Part shown: positions 27,147 to 34,969 of the stretch, in pieces
Layout of the letters: every line of letters starts with the position of its first letter
How positions within the stretch are numbered: the stretch's first letter is position 1
NCBI RefSeq assembly: GCF_047250365.1
Contig: NZ_JBLBVL010000002.1
Coordinates: 248,001 to 312,000, forward strand
Origin: Thaumasiovibrio sp047250365
GTDB lineage: Bacteria; Pseudomonadota; Gammaproteobacteria; Enterobacterales; Vibrionaceae
DNA length: 64,000 nt
Direction: 5' to 3'
The notes under the pieces: model-generated
Told to the model about the DNA's origin: nothing
What the model saw: the letters and a program-made list of their open reading frames with translations, nothing else
The model's database searches: none
Made by a program: the position numbers and the translations under genes

Positions 27147-28310
27147 TTATGCTTTTGCGCGCTCTTCTAGCATCGCGACAGCTGGAAGTACTTTACCTTC
27201 AACAAACTCAAGGAATGCACCACCACCAGTAGAGATGTAAGAAACGTCTGCTTTGATACCGAACTTATCAATCGCTGCCAATGTATCGCCACCACCAGCA
27301 ACAGAGAAGCCAGCAGATTCTGCGATGGCTTTAGAGATACCAGCAGTACCCGCTTCAAAGTTCTTAAATTCGAATACACCTACAGGGCCATTCCAAAGAA
27401 TCGTTTTAGCGTTAGCAATGATTTCTGCCAGTGCCGCTGTTGAATCAGGGCCTAGGTCGAAGATCATGTCATCATCTGCAACTTCAGAAACGTGCTTGAT
27501 TTCAGCTTCAGCGTTCTCGTCGAAAGCTTTTGCACAAGCAACGTCAGTCGCGACTGGGATTGCACACTCTTTCATTAGCTTTTTAGCCGTATCAACAAGG
27601 TCTGCTTCATATAGAGACTTACCGACGTTGTGGCCTTCTGCAGCAATGAAGGTGTTCGCGATACCGCCACCAACAACAAGTTGGTCAGCAACTTTAGATA
27701 GTGACTCTAATACAGTTAGCTTAGTTGATACTTTAGAACCACCAACAATCGCAACCAATGGACGCTCTGGGTTGTCCATTGCTTTGCCTAGTGCTTCTAG
27801 TTCAGCAGCAAGAAGTGGGCCTGCACATGCTACTGGCGCGTAAGTGCCGACACCGTGCGTTGATGCTTGTGCGCGGTGCGCTGTACCGAATGCATCCATG
27901 ACGAAGATGTCACATAGTGCTGCGTATTTCTTAGATAGTTCTTCTTCGTTCTTCTTCTCGCCTTTGTTAAAGCGAACGTTCTCAAGAACAACGAGTTCAC
28001 CAGCATTCAGCTCTAGACCATCTAGGTAATCCTTCGCTAGCTTCACTTCACAATCAAGTGCGTCATTTAGGTAGTTAACGACAGGTTGTAGAGAAAACTC
28101 TTCTGCGTACTCGCCTTCAGTTGGACGACCCAAGTGAGACGTAACCATTACTTTTGCGCCAGCGTCTAGGCAGCGCTTGATGGTTGGCAGTGATGCAAGA
28201 ATACGTGCATCAGAGGTTACTTTACCCTCTTTTACTGGTACGTTCAGGTCAGCACGGATAAATACGCGCTTACCAGCTAGGTCAAGATCAATCATTTTGA
28301 TGACAGACAT
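27147..28310 (-). CDS. pgk: Phosphoglycerate kinase
   Basis: Glycolytic enzyme transferring phosphate from 1,3-bisphosphoglycerate to ADP. It has 387 residues from the ATG at 28310 (MSVIKMIDLDLAGKRVFIRADLN), where GAGGACACAG lies upstream; a longer frame to 28337 is unlikely. Motifs are RADLNVP, SHLGRP, the hinge region around GGSKVSTKL, and the C-terminal GGGDTLAAIDKFG nucleotide loop. Codon bias is strong. It is downstream of epd, the usual order. Confidence 0.97.
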   Translation of the reverse strand: MSVIKMIDLDLAGKRVFIRADLNVPVKEGKVTSDARILASLPTIKRCLDAGAKVMVTSHLGRPTEGEYAEEFSLQPVVNYLNDALDCEVKLAKDYLDGLELNAGELVVLENVRFNKGEKKNEEELSKKYAALCDIFVMDAFGTAHRAQASTHGVGTYAPVACAGPLLAAELEALGKAMDNPERPLVAIVGGSKVSTKLTVLESLSKVADQLVVGGGIANTFIAAEGHNVGKSLYEADLVDTAKKLMKECAIPVATDVACAKAFDENAEAEIKHVSEVADDDMIFDLGPDSTAALAEIIANAKTILWNGPVGVFEFKNFEAGTAGISKAIAESAGFSVAGGGDTLAAIDKFGIKADVSYISTGGGAFLEFVEGKVLPAVAMLEERAKA

Positions 28311-28384
28311 TCTGTGTCCTCTACTCATGTTAGCCAAAAATTTAATGTGCCGATTTCATATAGGCACGTGAACTAAATATTAGT

Positions 28385-29452
28385 TTACAACGCGATATCT
28401 TCACGCTGAGAGTGATGCATTGCTAACGCAGTATCCAGCATGCGATTGGCAAAACCCCACTCATTATCACACCACACCAACATCTTTACTAAATGTTGAT
28501 CGCTCACCCGTGTCTGGCTGCCATCAACAATTGCGCTATGGGGGTCATGATTAAAGTCAATCGACACCAAAGGTGCTTCTGTGTAATCCACAATGCCGTC
28601 TAATGTACACTGTGATGCTGTGATCAATGCTTGATTTATGTCATTAACGGTGACATTAGTCTTGACAGTGACACTCAAATCCATTGCTGTAACATTGATC
28701 GTTGGCACACGAACCGAAATGGCTTCAAACTTATCGGCAAACTGGGGGAAAATCCGTCCGATACCGAGATGTAACTTAGTATCAACGGGAATAATAGATT
28801 GGCTCGCTGCTCGAGTTCGGCGTAAATCACCATGATAAGCGTCAATGACCTGCTGGTCATTCATGGCTGAATGTATTGTTGTGATGGTGCCGGAGTTAAT
28901 GCCGAAAGCTTCATCGATCACTTTAATGACCGGGACAATGCAATTAGTCGTACAGGAGCCATTTGAAACAATACGATCGTCTGCACGTAAAGAGTGTTGG
29001 TTTACGCCATAAATAACCGTGTTATCTATGTCGCTTGCCGCTGGGTGTGAAAATAAAACCTTTTGGGCACCGGCTTTGATGTGTGCCAGTCCATCTTCTC
29101 GGCTGCCGTATACTCCCGTGCAGTCGAGTACGATATCAACCGATAAGTCTCGCCAAGGCAGTAGATCGATATCATTAAGGTGCAGTATTCGAATCGCATC
29201 TGTTGAGCCATCATCACCATCGATGAACAGGTGCTCTTGATCGTGACGAACGGTCTTACCAAAGCGGCCATGACTAGAGTCATATTGCAATAAATGCGCC
29301 ATCGCTTCAGGTTGAGCGAGTTCATTCACCGCAACCACCTCAATGTGGTGATGCTTGCCGCTCTCATACAACGCACGTAACACGCTGCGCCCAATGCGAC
29401 CAAAACCATTTATAGCAACTTTTAAAGTCTTATCCGTGCGTGTCATTTCCAT
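28385..29452 (-). CDS. epd: D-erythrose-4-phosphate dehydrogenase
   Basis: NAD-dependent GAPDH-family enzyme that makes 4-phosphoerythronate for pyridoxal phosphate synthesis. It has up to 355 residues, with VAINGFGRIGRSVLRAL at the N-terminus and the active-site cysteine in SNGSCTTNCIVPVIKVID. The placement directly before pgk and fbaA, together with TTIHSAMNDQQVIDAYH, favours Epd over glycolytic GapA. An ATG two codons in (29446) is an alternative start; neither has a clear Shine-Dalgarno. Confidence 0.92.
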   Translation of the reverse strand: MEMTRTDKTLKVAINGFGRIGRSVLRALYESGKHHHIEVVAVNELAQPEAMAHLLQYDSSHGRFGKTVRHDQEHLFIDGDDGSTDAIRILHLNDIDLLPWRDLSVDIVLDCTGVYGSREDGLAHIKAGAQKVLFSHPAASDIDNTVIYGVNQHSLRADDRIVSNGSCTTNCIVPVIKVIDEAFGINSGTITTIHSAMNDQQVIDAYHGDLRRTRAASQSIIPVDTKLHLGIGRIFPQFADKFEAISVRVPTINVTAMDLSVTVKTNVTVNDINQALITASQCTLDGIVDYTEAPLVSIDFNHDPHSAIVDGSQTRVSDQHLVKMLVWCDNEWGFANRMLDTALAMHHSQREDIAL

Positions 29453-29642
29453 GCATCATTGGTTAAAAAGCTGACCGATTCTAACCTAAACTGTGCGGGT
29501 TATCACGTTAAATGTTAACTCAAGTTACATCGTCATCTCGGCAACAACGGTGACGTTTCTTAACGATAAGACAAATAATTCCTCCCAACCCTCTACATAT
29601 GCACCACAATGTACAGTGTTCACACGCGCATACTGTTTCATT

Positions 29643-31436
29643 ATGACCAACCAAACATTACCAAGGCCTAAACAAGCGTATCGCTCACTCATGCTAACAA
29701 GCTTTATTGCTTGGTGTTTGATTGTTGGCGTTTATATCGTTACACAATGGGAAACATTGCTTACGCTTCAATTGGTGGGGAATGATGACTACATGCGCTA
29801 TCTGCAATTCACCACATGGCTAGAGAGTGGTCGATGGCATCTCACTCCGATTGAAAGCTTTAATCCTAATGCAGGTCAACTGATACACTGGTCTCGCTTA
29901 CCTGATATTCCGTTGGCCTTATTGTATTTATTGTCATCCTTATTCACTGATAAAGAGACAGCGCAAGCTATCGCTGTTGCAATCACTCCCTTATGCTATC
30001 TACTGGTGCTACTTATTGCCGTCGGTGTGTTCACCGTACGTATCGCTAATGCCGATGCCGCAAAACTCGCTATTTTGTTTACTTTACTCTCTCCACTCTT
30101 AAACAAGTTCCTACCAGGTGCCATTGATCATCACAACATTCAACTCATGTTATTTGCACTTTTTCTTGCCGCTCTACCTATCAAACCAAAAGAGCTATTA
30201 AGCAAAACCCGTGCGTTTATTCAGGGCGGGATTATCGCGCTCTCTTTCTGGGTCGGAATGGAGAATTTGCTCGCCTTTGCTTTTTCCTTATTGATGATGA
30301 GTTGTCTTGGCTATGTGCAGCGCTGGCGCTGGCTACAATATGCCTCCTTCCTCTGTCTGCTCGGCGCCGTTACTGCGGCCCTTTTAATGTTATTAAATCG
30401 ACCTGCAACAGAGTTTTTTGATACACATTACGATGCCCTGTCACTGCCCTATGTCGCTTTACTGTTGGCCGGCGCTGCTTTCTGTCAGCTCTCTTTAAGG
30501 CTCAACCGCTACTGTTATTGGCGACACACCCATCGCATCACTCGCTTCATCGGTTGTGCCACTGTCGTACTAGTCCCTGTATTATGCTTATATCCTGCTC
30601 TTATCGGCGGTGTCTATTACAACTACCCACCGTTATTAGAAACATACTGGCTAGACCATGTCAGTGAAGCCAAACCGATATGGTCATATATTGAACGGGA
30701 TGGAATCCTAAGCAAGCGCAACTACCTACTAACTCTACTCCCCCTATTTATTGGTGCTTTTTTTCTTCCCCGTAACGCATTATTTAGAGCTCTGCTGGGG
30801 CTAGCGCTCCTTCTTCTCTGTTTGCCGCTGTTATGGCAAATACGCACCATTTTTACCGCGTTTGTTATCGCACTGCCCCTACAAGCCTATATTTGTGCCA
30901 TTGCGTTAACCCAAATACGTTTCTCGGCGCTGAGAATATTGGTGCTAATCAGCTGCATTCCACTGTGTATAATGCTCGTTGCAGGGCAACTACAACAAAC
31001 GTTCTTAACCAGTGATTTACCGCAAAGCGCCTCCAGCTTGCCCGCCAATCAGTCTAACAACTACAAAACGGAGCTACTCACTCGACACGGTATAGAGCAG
31101 CAAACAATATTAGCCCCTATTGAATTTGGCGCGCCAATTCTTGCCTTAACAAATAATCACGTCTTCTCTGCCCCCTATCACCGAAATACAACAGCGAACC
31201 AATGGGTGATAGAACAGTTTATCGCCACCGATTATCTCGCCATTAAACAACAACTATTTGAACATGACGTTAACTACCTCCTCTTGGGTGGTGATGGGGC
31301 GAGTCGCCTAATGAGCAAGGAGTCACCGCCAAGCTCTTTTATTAATCAATTGCTCAATCAAGCCCCGTTTGACTGGCTCGAACTGATAGATACCTCCGAT
31401 AACGGGGTGTTGCTATATAAAATAAGAAAGGAGTAA
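29643..31436 (+). CDS. Polytopic membrane protein resembling GT-C glycosyltransferases
   Basis: A protein of 597 residues with about ten to twelve membrane helices. After the first helix comes NDDYMRYLQ, an acidic pair where GT-C enzymes (PMT/ArnT type) carry their catalytic DD/DE, and further on LIHWSRLPDIPLALL. The combination of a DD-x-MR motif and HWSRL recurs, from memory, in an uncharacterised membrane family best known from alphaproteobacteria. The ATG at 29643 is preferred because the longer in-frame version begins with non-membrane, non-conserved sequence; no strong ribosome site is seen. It ends four bases before a GT2 gene, so it probably uses the lipid-linked sugar made by that enzyme. 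The substrate is unknown. Confidence 0.72.
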   Translation: MTNQTLPRPKQAYRSLMLTSFIAWCLIVGVYIVTQWETLLTLQLVGNDDYMRYLQFTTWLESGRWHLTPIESFNPNAGQLIHWSRLPDIPLALLYLLSSLFTDKETAQAIAVAITPLCYLLVLLIAVGVFTVRIANADAAKLAILFTLLSPLLNKFLPGAIDHHNIQLMLFALFLAALPIKPKELLSKTRAFIQGGIIALSFWVGMENLLAFAFSLLMMSCLGYVQRWRWLQYASFLCLLGAVTAALLMLLNRPATEFFDTHYDALSLPYVALLLAGAAFCQLSLRLNRYCYWRHTHRITRFIGCATVVLVPVLCLYPALIGGVYYNYPPLLETYWLDHVSEAKPIWSYIERDGILSKRNYLLTLLPLFIGAFFLPRNALFRALLGLALLLLCLPLLWQIRTIFTAFVIALPLQAYICAIALTQIRFSALRILVLISCIPLCIMLVAGQLQQTFLTSDLPQSASSLPANQSNNYKTELLTRHGIEQQTILAPIEFGAPILALTNNHVFSAPYHRNTTANQWVIEQFIATDYLAIKQQLFEHDVNYLLLGGDGASRLMSKESPPSSFINQLLNQAPFDWLELIDTSDNGVLLYKIRKE

Positions 31437-31440
31437 CACG

Positions 31441-32424
31441 ATGGGATCACAGGTTGCCGTACTGCTTCCCTGCTATAACGAGGCGGGGGCAATTGGAGAT
31501 ACGGTTCACGCATTTAAGCGTGCCCTACCCGATTGCACAGTCTACGTATATGACAACAACTCCAGTGATAGCTCGGTGGCTGAAGCTCGCCAAGCTGGCG
31601 CTGTCGTGCGCCACGAGCAACGACAAGGCAAAGGCGTTGTCGTTAAACGGATGTTTGCTGATATTGATGCTGACATTTTTGTTTTAGCTGATGGCGACAA
31701 TACCTATGATGCGTCTGCAGCCCGCAAGATGATTAAACGGCTGCGCAACGAGCAATTAGATATGATAACGGGAAGCCGAACAGTCGCTCGCGAAGCGTAT
31801 CCAGCCGGTCACATCCTCGGCAATAAAGCCTTCTCTGGGCTCATTAATCGCTTTTTTGGCGCTCGTCTTAATGACGTTTTTTCCGGCTATCGCGTGATGA
31901 GTCGTCGTTTTGTGAAGTCCTTGCCCGTTCTCAGTTACGGTTTTGAAATTGAAACTGAATTAACCGTGCACGCTCTACATCATCGTCTGCCATGTATCGA
32001 AATGCCTACCGCTTATCGCAATCGTCCAGTAGGAACCAGCAGCAAACTTCGCACCTTCTCTGATGGCTTTAAGATCCTTAACTTTATTTTGTTTCTTTTA
32101 CGTGATGTTAAGCCTTTGCTGTTTTTCTCTCTACTGGCCACCGCCTTTGCCCTCACAAGCCTAATGTTAGGTGGCCCGGTAATCAGTGCTTTTTTACATA
32201 CCGGGTTGGTTGATCGTTTACCTACCGCCCTATTAGCCAGTGGGTTCGGCTTGATCTCCGCAATGTGCTTATTCACAGGGTTCATATTAGATAATGTCAG
32301 CCGCGGGCGTTTAGAAACCAAACTTATCCACTACCTTAACACCCCGAACCAAATGCAACCTCGTGACAGCAATACGATAGCAACGCCTGACGTGACTTCG
32401 GATACTGAGCATTTACATGGCTAG
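31441..32424 (+). CDS. Family 2 glycosyltransferase, polyprenyl-phosphate sugar synthase type
   Basis: A 327-residue GT-A enzyme resembling dolichol-phosphate mannosyltransferase, GtrB and ArnC. N-terminal VAVLLPCYNEAGAIGDTV, then YDNNSSDSS and the metal-binding DGDNTYD (residues about 81-87), and the acceptor region ITGSRTVAREAYPAGH. The C-terminal 110 residues contain two membrane helices. It probably loads a sugar onto undecaprenyl phosphate for the adjacent GT-C-like protein. A ribosome site AAGGAG lies just before the ATG. The stop overlaps the next gene by about eight bases. Confidence 0.87.
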   Translation: MGSQVAVLLPCYNEAGAIGDTVHAFKRALPDCTVYVYDNNSSDSSVAEARQAGAVVRHEQRQGKGVVVKRMFADIDADIFVLADGDNTYDASAARKMIKRLRNEQLDMITGSRTVAREAYPAGHILGNKAFSGLINRFFGARLNDVFSGYRVMSRRFVKSLPVLSYGFEIETELTVHALHHRLPCIEMPTAYRNRPVGTSSKLRTFSDGFKILNFILFLLRDVKPLLFFSLLATAFALTSLMLGGPVISAFLHTGLVDRLPTALLASGFGLISAMCLFTGFILDNVSRGRLETKLIHYLNTPNQMQPRDSNTIATPDVTSDTEHLHG

Positions 32425-33256
32425 TCGCACGCTGACACTCTGTGTGCGTATCTGTATAGTCATTAGCTTAAGCTGGATACTTTTCAGCTATGCTCGATTC
32501 TACTTTCCCGCGTCAATTACCACTCTTCCCTTTCCAGCATTACGCATTGCCCATGCTGGAGGGGGGCTAGATCAACACACTTACACTAACTCTTTGCAAG
32601 CGCTCAAACAAAATGTAAGCAGGGGGTTCATGTTATTTGAGATTGATTTTAGTTTTACCCGCGACGGTCATTTGGTCTGCTTACATGATTGGGGGAAAAG
32701 CTTCTACGATAACTTTGGCTTTACACCCAGCCGTCCTCTCTCATTGGACGAGTTTCAGCAGGTATTACCCAAAGGGCACCACACTAACTGTACGCTTAAA
32801 TCCCTCAGCGACTGGTTACAACAGCACCCACACATTCGCATCGTTACGGATATAAAAGAAAACAACCAGCAAGCACTGGCGCTAATCAATCAAGCAATAC
32901 CCGATGCGAGTCAGCGCGTTATACCGCAGATTTATCACCCCGAACAATTTGAGCCCGTTAAAGCACTCGGGTTTAAACGTATTATATGGACGCTATATCG
33001 CTTTCACGGCAATACACGCCAAATACGTTATTGGCTAGGCCGTTTTCATGGAAGTATTGCCATCACTATGCCGAAACATCGCGCCCAACAAGGATTAGGC
33101 GTTACGCTAGCACAGCATAAGATTACAACCTTTGTGCATACCGTTAATAGTCCACGCGAGCTTGATATTCTTAAGAGTAAATACCAGATCAGTGAGATCT
33201 ATACCGATCATCTGGTGCCTCAACCGTTGAACGATGTAATAGACGTAAGTAATTGA
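32417..33256 (+). CDS. GDPD-like phosphodiesterase with N-terminal membrane anchor
   Basis: A 279-residue protein: one N-terminal hydrophobic segment (about 7-28), then a PLC/GDPD-like TIM barrel. Matching motifs are IAHAGGGLDQHTYTNSLQAL (HRG...ENT position), FEIDFSFTRDGHLVCLHDW (metal-binding E, D and catalytic H) and VTDIKEN. The usual HRGG reads HAGG. GDPDs cleave glycerophosphodiesters; here it could act on phosphoglycerol groups in the envelope, which would fit the convergent phosphoglycerol-transferase-like gene. Its last 68 bases overlap that gene on the other strand. Confidence 0.75.
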   Translation: MASRTLTLCVRICIVISLSWILFSYARFYFPASITTLPFPALRIAHAGGGLDQHTYTNSLQALKQNVSRGFMLFEIDFSFTRDGHLVCLHDWGKSFYDNFGFTPSRPLSLDEFQQVLPKGHHTNCTLKSLSDWLQQHPHIRIVTDIKENNQQALALINQAIPDASQRVIPQIYHPEQFEPVKALGFKRIIWTLYRFHGNTRQIRYWLGRFHGSIAITMPKHRAQQGLGVTLAQHKITTFVHTVNSPRELDILKSKYQISEIYTDHLVPQPLNDVIDVSN

Positions 33257-34877
33257 CCAAATCAACCGCTGCACTCTCGTTCCGGTTTTGAGCTCGCGTT
33301 TGATCACCATCTAACAATACATTATGCGCCTGCTCTGCACCACATAACGCCGTGACTTGCTCACGTCGATCTCCTCGCGCATGAAGCACGCATCCCGCTG
33401 CTCGAGGGTGCTCAAACGCTAACATTGCACCACGTGATTCACCAAAGCACTGCTTACCTTGGATCAAATCGAGTAACGATGGCAATAAATCTGACTGTTG
33501 AAACGGTAGCGATATCACCCCTTGCCATTGCCGCCATGCAATAAACGCCGGGACGTGCGCGGGCGCCATTAGCCCCGACACAGACAACTCTTGTGCCGTC
33601 ATCGCGGTCATGGCGCGGTGATCGCTCATAACGACCACCATATTGTTATCCTGAATCAACTCACTAACAAAGGCCGCCAAATGTGCATCGGTATAGCGAA
33701 ACACTTTCTGCTCCGAGCGTTCATAGCCTTGATCCGATGGAAGGTAAAATGGCGCGTGGGTCGATACATTTTCTATCACGACGAACATGGGCTGCCCTAT
33801 ATGGTCAGCAATTACCTGCCGGGCTTTTTCAAATAGCACTTCATCAGCAACCGAATTGAAGAGATAACGTCGCTCTGTCGCAGCGAAATCCTTTGCGCCG
33901 ATCTGCTGGCGAAAACCGACCTGCTGCAACCATGCCCCTTTGCCAAGAAAACTCAAATCACCTGACGTAATAAAGATTGGCGTATAGCCTAGTGCCTCCA
34001 GCGCCTTAACGGGTGAGGAAGTCACTGAAAACTGCTCAAGACCAACACCGCCATCTAGGCGCATCGACTGTTGGTATAGAATTGATGGACGCCCCATTAA
34101 TACCGCATAGAGACCGGCTTCAGTGGTAAAACCATTAGCATAGAATTGGCTGTAGCGAATGTGCTGTTGAGCGAGCAAATCTAACTGTGGCGTCCAGTTA
34201 TTCTGCCCCCCAAATAACGCACTATGATAGTTAGACCAAGACTCCACCAACACAACATAAATTGCATCTGGGCGTTGAGCAGGATAACGGTCACAGATTA
34301 AGGCTGGTTGATAGTCAAACCCTTCAACAAATGTTTGGCTGTATGGGGTTCGATGTGTTGCTCGCCAATTTGCATCCAGCACATTGGTAAAAAATGCACC
34401 GCGCACCGATGTGTCAGGAGGAAATAACATTCCGCCCCCCATTCCCACCACCACCAGCATCATGCCAAGCCGTAAAAAAGGAAACACATCACGCGGCTTG
34501 TCCAAGAAAAGACGCATAAATAACACAACCACAGCAAAAGGAATAAGTGCTTTCCACCACATATCGCCGAGGGTAGCCGATAGCTCTTGGGAAAAAAGCG
34601 GGATGTCCTCAAAGTAAAGCCGCGTCTGAAAAAGAAGTATTACCACAAGGTCAATGACATATATAAAATACAACAGCAATGCCAGCGCACGACAAAGGTA
34701 AAAAACGCTCTTCCCACCATGTCGAGCTGCTCCATACAACAGCAACATTAAACCTATCAAGGGAAGATCTTGAATCAATAGATGGAAGTAGCTAAATGGG
34801 TCATCAACAACAAAAGCCCCACCCAGCCGATAGACTTTATAGATGAAAGGTAACGTAACAACCAACAGTATAAACAT
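33189..34877 (-). CDS. LTA-synthase/OpgB-like phosphoglycerol transferase (sulfatase superfamily)
   Basis: A 562-residue protein with five N-terminal membrane helices and a C-terminal periplasmic alkaline-phosphatase-fold domain. Metal and nucleophile motifs in order: VLVESWSNYHSALFGG (metal Glu), FTTEAGLYAVLMGRP (nucleophile Thr), NVSTHAPFYLP and MSDHRAM (metal Asp/His). This is the pattern of LtaS and MdoB/OpgB, which transfer phosphoglycerol to glycans or polymers. GGGAGG lies upstream of the ATG. Alternatives are a phosphoethanolamine transferase or another AP-superfamily member. Together with the GDPD-like gene it suggests phosphoglycerol chemistry on a cell-surface glycan. Confidence 0.78.
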   Translation of the reverse strand: MFILLVVTLPFIYKVYRLGGAFVVDDPFSYFHLLIQDLPLIGLMLLLYGAARHGGKSVFYLCRALALLLYFIYVIDLVVILLFQTRLYFEDIPLFSQELSATLGDMWWKALIPFAVVVLFMRLFLDKPRDVFPFLRLGMMLVVVGMGGGMLFPPDTSVRGAFFTNVLDANWRATHRTPYSQTFVEGFDYQPALICDRYPAQRPDAIYVVLVESWSNYHSALFGGQNNWTPQLDLLAQQHIRYSQFYANGFTTEAGLYAVLMGRPSILYQQSMRLDGGVGLEQFSVTSSPVKALEALGYTPIFITSGDLSFLGKGAWLQQVGFRQQIGAKDFAATERRYLFNSVADEVLFEKARQVIADHIGQPMFVVIENVSTHAPFYLPSDQGYERSEQKVFRYTDAHLAAFVSELIQDNNMVVVMSDHRAMTAMTAQELSVSGLMAPAHVPAFIAWRQWQGVISLPFQQSDLLPSLLDLIQGKQCFGESRGAMLAFEHPRAAGCVLHARGDRREQVTALCGAEQAHNVLLDGDQTRAQNRNESAAVDLVNYLRLLHRSTVEAPDDRYRSH

Positions 34878-34913
34878 AGTGCCTCCCTGACGATTTAAGC
34901 CTAGAAGAAGACA

Positions 34914-34941
34914 TAAAAAAAGCCAGACCGAAGCCTGGCTT
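34914..34941 (-). terminator. Rho-independent terminator after tktA
   Basis: Read leftward, the AAGCCAG / CTGGCTT stem is followed by a run of T. Confidence 0.85.
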
Positions 34942-34969
34942 ATTTACTATTTATCAGTAGCTTGAACGC

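Noticed and set aside
27253..27843. 196-codon ORF antisense to pgk
   Set aside because: Strong codon bias in pgk leaves the opposite strand free of stops; the product is serine/alanine-rich with no domain.
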